Notes: generated from the sequence alone by a model not told the origin. A stretch of 23,004 bases of DNA from DYJE01 sp964637565 (GCA_964637565.1 CAZWTY010000072.1:1-23004); one strand, 5' to 3'. Counted from the first letter of the stretch, positions 14,234-21,692 are shown. Numbers and translations are program-made.

Positions 14234-15562
14234 ATGAAAAGTAAAAGCATCAAAGTCGTCGACACCAGCACACTGGTCCATGATCCCTCCTGTCTGACCT
14301 ACCTGATGCAGAAAGGTGTCAAGGCCTGCATTCCATGGAAAGTCCTGGAGGAACTTGACGGGCTGAAAGGCCGCCCGGACATCGGATACGACGCCAGGGA
14401 GGCCATCCGGAACATCGAGGAACTCCGGCAGGGAAACCATCCCGGTCTGGTCATCGAAAAGAAAATGACCTGGGATAAAATCTCGTTCCTGGACCCCAAG
14501 ATCAGTGACCATCATATCCTGTCCACGGCCAACGGCCTTCTTTCTTCCTATGACAAGGTTTCCATCGTTTCCAAGGACAGCATGATGCGGATCAAAGCCA
14601 GGGAGCTGGGATTCGAGGCGGAAGACTACTACAGGAACCAGGCGGAAAAAAACGCCGATGACGTGCTTCCCCGGATCCAGGTTCCAGCTTCGGTCATCGA
14701 CATGGAGACGTTCACTTTCCCCTACGTCAAGAAGAAGCACGGGGACATTCCCCTGAACAGCGGGGTGGTCTGCGTCAGCGACTGGACAGGAGACATGAAG
14801 CGGACCGATGACCGGACCGAAGAAGGAGAACATTTCGCAGCCGTCCGCCACAACGGGTATTTCCAGATCATCAACCGGAACATCCAGGCATTCGGCATCC
14901 GGCCCTATTCCGGTCCTGAAACGGATAACCCGGCGGTAAACTGGCCCCAGTACATCGCCCTGTACCTTCTGACCAACCCTGCCATCAGTCTGATCTTTCT
15001 CGAGGGAGGCGCCGGCACGGGGAAAACCCTTCTGGCCCTGGCCGCGGCTCTTGCCACAAAGAGCCAGTACCGCCAGATCCTGGTAAGCCGTCCCATGGTC
15101 CATCTGGAAGACCGGGACAACATGGGCTTCCTGCCCGGAGACATCCATGAGAAAATGGGACCCTGGCTCCGGCCCATCTGGCAGAACCTGTCCATCCTGA
15201 AAGAACTTGAGCCGCGAAACAAAGATCTCATCGACAAGCTGGTGGTGGAAAAGAAAATTGAAATCGAACCGCTGGACTACATCCGTGGAACCACGTTCTG
15301 GAGGTGTCTTCTGATCATCGACGAGGCACAGAACCTCACGCCCCATCAGGTCAAGACCATCATCACCCGGGCGGGCGAGGGGTCGAAGATCATCTTCACA
15401 GGGGACCTGGACCAGATCGACCGGAGGAGACGCCTGGACAAAATTTCAAGCGGCCTCGCCTACGCGTCAAGCCGCCTCCAGGGCCAGGACATCGTCGCAT
15501 CCATCAAATTCAAAACCTCGGTGCGTTCGGAACTGGCAAAAATCGGGGTGGAACTTCTCTGA
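14234..15562 (+). CDS. PIN domain - PhoH family ATPase fusion
   Basis: A 442-aa protein. The N-terminal PIN ribonuclease domain (about 1-140) keeps its acidic residues D10 (KVVDTS), E40 (LEELD), D92 (DHHIL) and D115 (SKDSMM). The C-terminal PhoH ATPase/helicase domain (about 235-442) has Walker A GGAGTGKT (258-265), Walker B LLIIDEAQN and a TGDLDQID motif. Such PIN-PhoH (PhoH2-like) proteins act as RNA helicase/ribonucleases. AAGGAG precedes the ATG at 14234; the frame is open back to 14180 without such a signal. It is a single gene converging with the small Cys4 gene across a strong hairpin. Confidence 0.93.
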   Translation: MKSKSIKVVDTSTLVHDPSCLTYLMQKGVKACIPWKVLEELDGLKGRPDIGYDAREAIRNIEELRQGNHPGLVIEKKMTWDKISFLDPKISDHHILSTANGLLSSYDKVSIVSKDSMMRIKARELGFEAEDYYRNQAEKNADDVLPRIQVPASVIDMETFTFPYVKKKHGDIPLNSGVVCVSDWTGDMKRTDDRTEEGEHFAAVRHNGYFQIINRNIQAFGIRPYSGPETDNPAVNWPQYIALYLLTNPAISLIFLEGGAGTGKTLLALAAALATKSQYRQILVSRPMVHLEDRDNMGFLPGDIHEKMGPWLRPIWQNLSILKELEPRNKDLIDKLVVEKKIEIEPLDYIRGTTFWRCLLIIDEAQNLTPHQVKTIITRAGEGSKIIFTGDLDQIDRRRRLDKISSGLAYASSRLQGQDIVASIKFKTSVRSELAKIGVELL

Positions 15563-15615
15563 AAACACATCACGGCAGGGGATGGATTATCCGCCCTCTG
15601 CGGTGACTTGCCGCG

Positions 15616-15653
15616 CACCGTCCGGAATCCTGATCTGCGGAGCCCGGACGGTG
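15616..15653. terminator. Hairpin between convergent genes
   Basis: CACCGTCCGG (15616-15625) and CCGGACGGTG (15644-15653) form a perfect 10-base stem with an 18-base loop, between the PhoH stop and the stop of the small Cys4 gene. It is symmetrical and could serve both strands, although neither side has a good T-run. Stem and loop lengths equal those of the 13985-14022 hairpin. Confidence 0.5.
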
Positions 15654-15660
15654 TGCCTGA

Positions 15661-15897
15661 CTACCTTTCCAGGGATCTGACCGCCTCTTCTTTCCGGCGT
15701 TTCAGTTCGAGAAAATAGTCTTTCGAGCCGTACCGCACCCCGTTTTTCCGCTTCGAGCGGTATTCGGAATTGGCGCGGATGAAACATTTCTTACAGGCAG
15801 CCCTCAGTCCGGACTTGCCGCCTTTCTGGGTGTAGAACTCGCCGACCGGCTTTTCTTCTCCACACCTCGAACACACTTTCGTATTAATCTTCAACAT
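15661..15897 (-). CDS. Small Cys4 zinc-finger-like protein
   Basis: A 78-aa basic protein with two CxxC pairs, C9/C12 (CSRC) and C35/C38 (CKKC), separated by 22 residues including a KPVGEFYTQKGG segment. This resembles the N-terminal zinc-binding part of phage-type HNH endonucleases and related small proteins, but no HNH motif follows; the rest is a charged Arg/Lys/Glu helix. The ATG at 15897 is directly preceded by GAAGG, closer than usual, so the start is less certain. A nucleic-acid-binding role is a guess. It could be a relic of a longer mobile-element protein. Confidence 0.6.
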   Translation of the reverse strand: MLKINTKVCSRCGEEKPVGEFYTQKGGKSGLRAACKKCFIRANSEYRSKRKNGVRYGSKDYFLELKRRKEEAVRSLER

Positions 15898-15987
15898 CCT
15901 TCGATAACCCCTTCATTCTGTTTGAATCGGGCAACTTACTAAAAATAACCGCCCGTGTACAGAAAAATTATCATGAAACAGGATGTT

Positions 15988-16593
15988 TCAGAACTCCTCG
16001 ATGACACGCCCTTTTTCAAGTATAGTCCCCACCTCGTTCAAGGTCTGGACGCCGGATTCCAGGTGCCGCTCAAGGCAGCGGCACACAGGATCATCATTCC
16101 CGAGAAGCTCCCTGGCCCTGCCGAGAAGATCCCTCGTTTTCAAAACCTGGGTTTCCACCTCGCCGACCAAAGATTTCCGGAGTTCGTGTTTGTCCCTTTC
16201 AGCCCGGATGATGTTTTCGAGACGCTGGATCGAGTACTCCACCAGGGCGTCCCTGGGTGTGTCGAAGGTCCTTGAAATCTGTTCCAGGGCATTCAAGGTT
16301 CTTCGGCTCAACACAAAGGTTTTCTGAACCCTGGGATGGTTGTGGATTTTCAGGTTCGACAGGTTCTGGGCAATGGTGTGAAGGGTGCCGGCGTCGTCCA
16401 TCAGATGGTCGAACAGGGATTTTTTCTTGATCCCGAGATGGCCCGCCACGATACTTAAGGCGTCAATGGCCCTTTCGGACAGCCGGAACGTGGCACGGAC
16501 ACTCTGACGGCCCAGCAGGTCTGAAAACGAAGCTTCCGGAAGTTCGAAAGCTTTTTCACGGGGTCCGGTTTTTTTTTCGTCGTTGTCTGTCAT
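15988..16593 (-). CDS. Putative DNA-binding protein with two ribbon-helix-helix-like motifs
   Basis: The 201-aa protein is not a family I can name. Residues 31-66 (SVRATFRLSERAIDALSIV, then KKKSLFDHLMDD) and 89-127 (VQKTFVLSRRTLNALEQIS, then TPRDALVEYSIQRL) both have the ribbon-helix-helix layout: a short basic/hydrophobic strand and two amphipathic helices. Residues about 120-165 are charged and probably coiled-coil. RHH proteins normally dimerise, so two motifs in one chain would give a single-chain pseudo-dimer. The ATG at 16593 follows GAGGAAGG. It is divergent from hsp20 over a 168-base AT-rich gap with a perfect palindrome, which may be its operator. Confidence 0.72.
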   Translation of the reverse strand: MTDNDEKKTGPREKAFELPEASFSDLLGRQSVRATFRLSERAIDALSIVAGHLGIKKKSLFDHLMDDAGTLHTIAQNLSNLKIHNHPRVQKTFVLSRRTLNALEQISRTFDTPRDALVEYSIQRLENIIRAERDKHELRKSLVGEVETQVLKTRDLLGRARELLGNDDPVCRCLERHLESGVQTLNEVGTILEKGRVIEEF

Positions 16594-16658
16594 GGCCTTC
16601 CTCTCATCTCATTACTTTCAAATCTAAAATATTTTTTAGTAATGTTTATTTTTTATTC

Positions 16659-16697
16659 ATATGATCATATTGACACTGATAATATAGTGACTATTTT
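16659..16697 (+). promoter_or_regulatory. hsp20 promoter with overlapping palindrome
   Basis: The perfect 12-base palindrome ATATGATCATAT (16659-16670) runs into TTGACA (16670-16675), which is followed after 16 bases by TATTTT (16692-16697), 65 bases before the hsp20 ATG. No CIRCE element (TTAGCACTC-N9-GAGTGCTAA) is present, so HrcA control is not suggested. The palindrome could bind the divergent RHH protein. Confidence 0.5.
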
Positions 16698-16761
16698 ACA
16701 TTCAAACAATAAGTCATCACGACAATAAATAACAAAAACCTATAGCACAGGAGGAAAGGTT

Positions 16762-17205
16762 ATGACACTGGTAAGATGGAATCCTTTAAAAGAAGTGCCT
16801 GTTCTCCAGAACAGGATCAACCGGCTTTTTGAAGACTTCTTCCCCGAAACCTTCATCGAAGGCGCCAAGGACATGGCCGGAGTCTGGAACCCAGTGGTGG
16901 ACATCTACGACACCCAGGACACCACAGTGATCAAGGCCGATCTTCCGGGCATGAAAAAGGAAGACATCACCATCAGCATCGAAGGCGACGTCCTCACCCT
17001 GACCGGGGAAAGAAGCCATGACGACGAGGTGAAAAAAGAGAACTACTACAGACGTGAAAGGGCCTACGGCATGTTCAAACGTGAATTCACCCTTCCCTCC
17101 ACGGTGGATCACGAAAAGATCACGGCCGATTTCAAGGACGGGGTTCTGAAAATCGAAGTCCCGAAACCTGAAGAGAAGAAACCCAAAACCATCACCGTCC
17201 AGTGA
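16762..17205 (+). CDS. Hsp20/alpha-crystallin small heat shock protein
   Basis: A 147-aa ATP-independent holdase that keeps unfolding proteins soluble. The N-terminal arm (1-40, MTLVRWNPLKE) is followed by an alpha-crystallin domain at about 42-137: NPVVDIYDT, IKADLPGMKKEDI, LTLTGER, YGMFKREFTLP, and the signature ADFKDGVLKIEVPKP near the end. AGGAGG precedes the ATG. It is monocistronic, with a promoter upstream and a strong terminator after it. Size and motifs match typical class A bacterial Hsp20 (IbpA/Hsp18 type). Confidence 0.95.
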   Translation: MTLVRWNPLKEVPVLQNRINRLFEDFFPETFIEGAKDMAGVWNPVVDIYDTQDTTVIKADLPGMKKEDITISIEGDVLTLTGERSHDDEVKKENYYRRERAYGMFKREFTLPSTVDHEKITADFKDGVLKIEVPKPEEKKPKTITVQ

Positions 17206-17238
17206 CCGGTACGTTCCGGTCACCCAAGGCCCCAAACA

Positions 17239-17280
17239 AAGGCGGCCGTCCCGTGTTACGGGGCGGCCGCCTTGTTTTTT
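17239..17280 (+). terminator. Strong Rho-independent terminator of hsp20
   Basis: Arms 17239-17254 and 17258-17273 pair over 16 bases (one G-U) around a 3-base GTT loop, followed by GTTTTTT (17274-17280). It lies 33 bases after the hsp20 stop and is a textbook intrinsic terminator. Confidence 0.92.
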
Positions 17281-17325
17281 CAATTGTTTTGACCGGAAGC
17301 AGGTCGCCGGAAAAGTCCTGAAAGA

Positions 17326-17607
17326 TCAGAACCGGATATCGAACCCCTCGAATCCGTTGGTGTACTCTTCCCAATCAACCTCCACCGCTTTCACCACGGC
17401 CATGGGAGGTCCCTTTTCGCACCATTTCAAAAGGGATTCCACTTTATTTTTTTCCCCTTCGAAAACCGCCTCCACACTTCCGTCACCCTTGTTCCTGACC
17501 CACCCTGTGACCTGGTGTTCACAGGCGGCGCCTTTGGTCTTATACCTGAAAGCGACGCCCTGAACCCAGCCCCTGATTACCACATGGGCCCTCACTTTAT
17601 CAGACAT
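17326..17607 (-). CDS. acyP: Acylphosphatase
   Basis: A 93-aa enzyme hydrolysing acyl phosphates. The signature GWVQGVAFRYKT (13-24) contains the phosphate-binding loop and catalytic Arg21; GWVRNKGDGSVE holds catalytic Asn39. The full-length fold is present. ATG 17607 with AAGGAGG upstream is preferred over the GTG two codons earlier, which would sit almost on the ribosome site. It begins 2 bases after the thioesterase stop, so the two are translated from one message; the coupling of acyl-CoA and acyl-phosphate hydrolysis suggests a clean-up role, which is inference. Confidence 0.93.
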   Translation of the reverse strand: MSDKVRAHVVIRGWVQGVAFRYKTKGAACEHQVTGWVRNKGDGSVEAVFEGEKNKVESLLKWCEKGPPMAVVKAVEVDWEEYTNGFEGFDIRF

Positions 17608-17609
17608 AA

Positions 17610-18050
17610 TCACCCCTCCTTGTCGAGGATCGCGTTGGTCATCCGGCTGACACAGACCAGCCGGTCATTTTCATCCTTGATCCGGATATCCCAGATGTGG
17701 CTGGAGCGCCCGAGGTGAAGAGGCGTGCAGTATCCCGTGACGCGACCCGATTTCACGCTGCGCACATGGTTTGCGTTAATTTCGAGGCCCACCACGTCGC
17801 ACTGGTCCGGGTCCACACAAAGGTAGGACGCGATACTCCCCAGCGATTCGGCCAGCACGCAGGACGCCCCCCCGTGAAGAAGCCCCATGGGCTGCCGGGT
17901 CCTTTGGTCCACCGGCATGCTGAACACAAGGGCGTTTTCCGTCATGTCCTCCACCCGGATATCCAGGTGTTTCAGCATGTTCACTTCGATAAAACTTTTC
18001 AGCACTTCCATTCCGACTTCATTGTAAAACGGATACCAGATTCTTTCCAT
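17610..18050 (-). CDS. Hotdog-fold PaaI/MenI-type acyl-CoA thioesterase
   Basis: A 146-aa thioesterase. The hotdog motif LLHGGASCVLAESLGS matches the catalytic region of the EntH/MenI/PaaI group (HGG and Glu). FSMPVDQRTRQPMG, VGLEINANHVR and CTPLHLGRSSHIWDI align with the same family along its length. ATG 18050 (MERIWYPF) best matches the family N-terminus, although no clear ribosome site precedes it; a GTG start at 18083 would add 11 residues. The substrate could be a CoA thioester of an aromatic or hydroxybenzoyl acid; menaquinone synthesis (MenI) is possible but not shown by the context. Confidence 0.88.
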   Translation of the reverse strand: MERIWYPFYNEVGMEVLKSFIEVNMLKHLDIRVEDMTENALVFSMPVDQRTRQPMGLLHGGASCVLAESLGSIASYLCVDPDQCDVVGLEINANHVRSVKSGRVTGYCTPLHLGRSSHIWDIRIKDENDRLVCVSRMTNAILDKEG

Positions 18051-18229
18051 AACAACCGATTCATTCCCCCCAAAGCTTGACACTTGACATTGAACTGAGT
18101 TTTAAGACATATCTTGCCTCAAATCAATATCTGATTTCCGGGATACTGAACAAAATGAACAGGGGTCAGGGATAATCAGCACAACTCATGGGTGAAAACC
18201 GGTGGGATATTAACAGACAGGAGACCGAC

Positions 18230-18955
18230 ATGCCCAAAGACACGATCTACACCGAAAAATACGGGTCCGTCCCCCCCTTCGAGTTCAACAGCAAGGTGGT
18301 GGACGTGTTCGACGACATGATCAGCCGCTCCGTCCCCTTGTACAACGACGGCCTGCGCCGCATGGCCCAGCTCGCCGAGGTCTTCTACAGGGAAAACACC
18401 CTGATCTACGACCTGGGGTGTTCCAACGGGAATTTCGGCCTCACCTTCCTTTCCGCCATGGGCCGGAAGCCCTTCCAGATGATCGGCGTGGACAACTCGG
18501 CGCCCATGCTCCACATGTACAAAGAACGCCTGGACCAGCGGCCCCACGGAGAAAACGTCCGGCTTGTCTGCGGCCGCATGGAAGACATCGGGCTGAAAAA
18601 CGCCTCGGTGATCGTGATGAACCTGGCCCTCCAGTTCATTCCCCTGGCCCACCGGGACGGCATGATCCAGAGTGTCTGGGATGCCCTGGTTCCATCGGGC
18701 ATTCTTCTGATCACCGAAAAAACCATCCAGACCCACGATGACTTCACCCAGCTGTTCCAGGATTTCTACTACCGTTTCAAAAAAGAAAACGGGTATTCGA
18801 ACCTGGAGATCAGCCAGAAAAGGGACGCCCTTGAAAACGTGCTGATCCCCGAAACCGTGGAAACCCATGTGGACCGTTTCAGGAAAGCCGGATTCTCACG
18901 CATCGAAATCTGGCAGAAATGGTTCAATTTCACCTCGTTCATCTGTCGGAAATGA
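18230..18955 (+). CDS. cmoA: Carboxy-S-adenosyl-L-methionine synthase CmoA
   Basis: A 241-aa class I methyltransferase-fold enzyme that makes carboxy-SAM from SAM and prephenate, the donor for cmo5U34 in tRNA anticodons. The SAM site YDLGCSNGNFG (60-70), VFDDMISRSVP (26-36), VGVDNSAPM-like IGVDNSAPM, LALQFIP and NGYSNLEISQKRDALENVL all match E. coli CmoA closely. AGGAG precedes the ATG at 18230; the upstream in-frame ATG at 18188 lacks one. Its partner cmoB is on the same strand but separated by the mqsRA module. Confidence 0.95.
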   Translation: MPKDTIYTEKYGSVPPFEFNSKVVDVFDDMISRSVPLYNDGLRRMAQLAEVFYRENTLIYDLGCSNGNFGLTFLSAMGRKPFQMIGVDNSAPMLHMYKERLDQRPHGENVRLVCGRMEDIGLKNASVIVMNLALQFIPLAHRDGMIQSVWDALVPSGILLITEKTIQTHDDFTQLFQDFYYRFKKENGYSNLEISQKRDALENVLIPETVETHVDRFRKAGFSRIEIWQKWFNFTSFICRK

Positions 18956-19009
18956 CCCGTGGCAGAAAACCTGGCCTTTGACGGTGCTCATTTTTAGAAA
19001 ACAACCCCC

Positions 19010-19038
19010 TTGTCAGAATTAACCAATTAGGTTATTTT
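19010..19038 (+). promoter_or_regulatory. mqsRA promoter with overlapping MqsA-type operator
   Basis: TTGTCA (19010-19015) and TATTTT (19033-19038) are 17 bases apart. The palindrome TAACC-AATTA-GGTTA (19020-19034) overlaps the spacer and the -10. It closely resembles the E. coli mqsRA operator AACCT-N3-AGGTT bound by MqsA. The predicted start of transcription falls on or next to the mqsR ATG at 19045. Confidence 0.75.
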
Positions 19039-19044
19039 ACAACT

Positions 19045-19338
19045 ATGGAAAAACGAACCCCTCACTGCAAACTTCCAGAGATCAAAGCGCTTGTTCTGGA
19101 GGGTAAAGTCCGGTTCACCTGGTCGGCGCTTGAAGGCGCTGCGGCCATGGGTTTCGATGCAAACGGTGTTATCGAAGTGGTCATGGCCCTGACGATAAAG
19201 GAATTTTATAAAAGCATGACGACCCACGCGGATCATCGCATATGGCAGGATGTCTACCGCGCCAGAACATTGGCGGGTGAAGTTTACATGAAACTGACTG
19301 TTGTCGATGATGTGCTGATCGTATCTTTCAAGGAGTTG
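19045..19338 (+). CDS. mqsR: MqsR toxin, mRNA interferase
   Basis: A 98-aa RelE-fold endoribonuclease; the E. coli protein cuts mRNA at GCU. Length and sequence match E. coli MqsR along the whole chain: MEKRTPH at the N-terminus, FYKSMTT (54-60), WQDVYR (67-72) and DVLIVSFKE at the end. The active-site residues K56, Q68 and Y81 are retained at the same numbers, so the toxin looks intact. The ATG at 19045 has no ribosome site and lies only about 6 bases after the -10 box. The stop codon occupies 19339-19341, and mqsA follows 2 bases later. The toxin-first order is typical of this family. Confidence 0.96.
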
Positions 19339-19343
19339 TAACC

Positions 19344-19739
19344 ATGAAATGCCCCGTATGCGGCCAGGCTGATCTGACAAGAGATACACGCGACATATCT
19401 TACACCTACAAAGGTGAAACAACGGCCATTCCATCTGTGACAGGAGATTTCTGCCCGGCATGCGGAGAAGCTGTTCTCGAAAAGGATGAATCTCTCCGGG
19501 TCAGCATGCTGATGGTGGAGTTCAACAAACAGGTCAATGCCGCCATTGTGGACCCTGCCTTTATTGCAAAGGTCCGTAAAAAACTCGCCATAGACCAGCG
19601 GGAGGCCGGTGAAATTTTCGGCGGTGGAGTCAATGCGTTTTCCAGGTACGAGAATGGCAAGACCAAGCCCCCCCTGGCTCTTGTCAAACTGTTGAAGGTA
19701 CTTGACCGCCATCCGGATCTTCTCTCGGAAATCCGATGA
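19344..19739 (+). CDS. mqsA: MqsA antitoxin / transcriptional repressor
   Basis: A 131-aa antitoxin. The N-terminal zinc domain has C3, C6, C37 and C40 (CPVC and CPAC), and the C-terminal XRE-type helix-turn-helix (about 74-131) contains EIFGGGVNAFSRYE. N97 and R101, which contact operator DNA in the E. coli protein, are conserved at the same numbers. The N-domain would block MqsR, and the C-domain would bind the palindrome upstream of mqsR. AAGGAG, located in the last codons of mqsR, serves its ATG, so translation is coupled. No truncation is visible. Confidence 0.96.
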   Translation: MKCPVCGQADLTRDTRDISYTYKGETTAIPSVTGDFCPACGEAVLEKDESLRVSMLMVEFNKQVNAAIVDPAFIAKVRKKLAIDQREAGEIFGGGVNAFSRYENGKTKPPLALVKLLKVLDRHPDLLSEIR

Positions 19740-19797
19740 AAGGCCCTGGCAACCAACAACCAAAGAACGCATTATAAAAGGAAACAGAACGATCCCC

Positions 19798-20769
19798 ATG
19801 GAACATCTGCTTCAAGACGCCCGGGACCTGGGCCTGGGATTCATGAAAGACCGCCTTATGGAGTGCGTGACAACTCTCAGGGCGAAACTTAACAGCGATT
19901 ACGGAAACGAAAAAATCTGGCGGGAGGTGATCGAGGCCCTGCCCCCGGCCCGGCAGGCCCGAGTGGACGCAAGTTCCGACCGGGTGATCCTGGGCTCTTC
20001 ATCGGACATGGAAGATCATGACCGGGCCGCCCTGGTCCGGTGCATCCGCGACCTGATTCCCTGGAGAAAGGGGCCTTTCGACCTTTTCGGCGTGCCCCTG
20101 GACTGCGAATGGGCCTCCAACATCAAGTGGGACCGGCTGAAAGACCACATCGGCAGCCTGGCCGGCAAACGGGTGTTCGATGTGGGATGCAGCTCGGGCT
20201 ACTACATGTTCCGCATGCTGGAAAAACAGCCGCTGATGGTCCTGGGCATCGACCCCCAGCTCCTCTACTATTACCAGTTCAGGCTGGTACAGCATTACGC
20301 GGCCGCGAAAAACCTGTACTACCTCCCGGCCGGGCTCGAGGACATCCCGGATTTCACTGATTATTTCGACACCGTGTTTTTCATGGGGGTGATCTACCAC
20401 AGGAAATCCCCGGTGGACACCCTGGCCCAGCTCCGGAAATCCATGATCCGGGGAGGCGAACTGGTCATCGAAACCCTGATCATCGAAGGAGACCAGCCCG
20501 TGGCCCTGTTTCCCGAAGACCGCTACGCCAGCATGCGGAACGTGTTTTTCATTCCCACGGTATCCTGCCTTTCATCCTGGCTGAAACGCACGAAATTCGC
20601 TGACATCCGGGTGGTGGACATCTCCCCCACCACGGCGGACGAACAGCGGACCACCCCGTTCAGCGGGGTATTGTCCCTTGAAAGCTACCTTTCACCGGAG
20701 GATCCGGCAAAAACCATCGAGGGCTACCCGGCGCCGGTCAGGGCCATGGTGATGGCCCGGGCAGTATAA
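19798..20769 (+). CDS. cmoB: tRNA U34 carboxymethyltransferase CmoB
   Basis: A 323-aa enzyme, the same length as E. coli CmoB, using carboxy-SAM to convert ho5U34 to cmo5U34 in tRNA. Visible blocks are LIPWRKGPFDLFGV (86-99), EWASNIKWDR, the SAM site VFDVGCSSGYYMFRM (126-140), MGVIYHRKSP, ETLIIEGD, RYASMRNVFFIP and KTIEGYPAPVRA. The ATG at 19798 fits the family N-terminus; AAAGGAA is about 15 bases upstream, so initiation is probably weak or coupled. It starts 58 bases after mqsA and could be partly transcribed from the mqsRA promoter. Confidence 0.94.
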   Translation: MEHLLQDARDLGLGFMKDRLMECVTTLRAKLNSDYGNEKIWREVIEALPPARQARVDASSDRVILGSSSDMEDHDRAALVRCIRDLIPWRKGPFDLFGVPLDCEWASNIKWDRLKDHIGSLAGKRVFDVGCSSGYYMFRMLEKQPLMVLGIDPQLLYYYQFRLVQHYAAAKNLYYLPAGLEDIPDFTDYFDTVFFMGVIYHRKSPVDTLAQLRKSMIRGGELVIETLIIEGDQPVALFPEDRYASMRNVFFIPTVSCLSSWLKRTKFADIRVVDISPTTADEQRTTPFSGVLSLESYLSPEDPAKTIEGYPAPVRAMVMARAV

Positions 20770-20772
20770 AAG

Positions 20773-20807
20773 TCTGTACAGGAAAACCTTTTTCCGATAG
20801 GTACAGA
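20773..20807. terminator. Nested hairpin after cmoB
   Basis: TCTGTAC (20773-20779) pairs with GTACAGA (20801-20807), and inside it GGAAAA (20781-20786) pairs with TTTTCC (20790-20795). It is followed by A's on the plus strand, so it is not a standard terminator for cmoB; on the minus strand it would be followed by CTTTTA. It is a structured element of unclear role. Confidence 0.4.
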
Positions 20808-20862
20808 AAAAAATCAGCGCCGGGGGTTCCGGTGCCCATGCCAACCCAGGAGACAGCCCGTC

Positions 20863-21381
20863 ATGGAAAACCAGGTGCAGGATCTCGCCGCCTTGTGCAA
20901 AACTCTGGCGGAATACGCGGTGGACCGGGACGACATCAAAGTCTTTGTCCACAACCTTCCCCAGGACCAGAACATCAACACCGTCACCGTGGATTACGAA
21001 CTCCAGCTTCTCAAGATCATCAGCGTGGGCTGGGCCCTTTCAGTGTGCATGGAAAACCATCCCCAGAAAAGCCAGGCGGCGGTGGAGTTCTGGAACCTGA
21101 TCCGGGGTTTTTCCAAAGACATTTCGGACGTCACCCAGATGATGATCGGTCACGATGTGGATTACTTCCAGCTCCTCAAGGAGAGGTTCGACTTTTACGT
21201 CGATTCCCTTGGCCGGGCTGTGTCGGGCGACGACCTGACCTCGGCCATCGGCCCTGCCTTTGCCGAATGCTGCAAGGACAAGGACAACCCCTTTGTCACC
21301 CTCACCGGGGCACGAATCTTCTCTTATTCGGTGCGGGGAGTCCGGGAACACCTGGAATCTCTGGGCATCAAGACAAGCTGA
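20863..21381 (+). CDS. Hypothetical 172-aa protein
   Basis: The family is not recognised. It is a soluble, mostly helical acidic protein without signal peptide or membrane segment; a CC pair (FAECCKDKD) is the only cysteine cluster. AGGAG precedes the ATG about 10 bases away, and codon use matches the neighbouring genes, so it is very probably a real gene. It lies after cmoB and 7 bases before the small gene that follows, suggesting a two-gene unit. Confidence 0.75.
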   Translation: MENQVQDLAALCKTLAEYAVDRDDIKVFVHNLPQDQNINTVTVDYELQLLKIISVGWALSVCMENHPQKSQAAVEFWNLIRGFSKDISDVTQMMIGHDVDYFQLLKERFDFYVDSLGRAVSGDDLTSAIGPAFAECCKDKDNPFVTLTGARIFSYSVRGVREHLESLGIKTS

Positions 21382-21388
21382 AGGCATC

Positions 21389-21640
21389 ATGTACGCGAAA
21401 AACGCCGCCCACCTCAAAGAACTGATCCTGGCCAACCCAAAGGAACTTCCATCGAGTTTCCTCCGGGACAGCTCGTTTGCGGCCCACTGTTTCGACAGGC
21501 ACAGCGCCCGCTACCTGAAATCCGCCTTTCACCGGGACCCCGACCCCGACGAATGCGAACAGTGGAACATCACCCCCACGGAATGGAAGGAAAACGTGGA
21601 AATGGCCTACATGGCCAGGGTGGCCACAGACAAAATGTAA
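21389..21640 (+). CDS. Hypothetical 83-aa protein
   Basis: The family is not recognised. It is a small soluble protein with a Trp/Glu-rich end (CEQWNITPTEWKENVEMAY). The ATG at 21389 is preceded by AAGG, located at the stop codon of the previous gene, so translation is likely coupled. A longer frame back to 21260 overlaps the previous gene and is rejected. Codon use resembles its neighbours. Confidence 0.65.
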   Translation: MYAKNAAHLKELILANPKELPSSFLRDSSFAAHCFDRHSARYLKSAFHRDPDPDECEQWNITPTEWKENVEMAYMARVATDKM

Positions 21641-21692
21641 ATGGCGTATAATATCTCAATGACATTGACATAAAAACATCGACGCCCTTATG

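Noticed and set aside
14189..15346. 385-aa minus-strand frame opposite PhoH
   Set aside because: Shadow of a clear PIN-PhoH gene with intact catalytic motifs on the other strand.
16594..16761. CIRCE element upstream of hsp20
   Set aside because: The TTAGCACTC-N9-GAGTGCTAA pattern is absent; only an unrelated 12-base palindrome is present.
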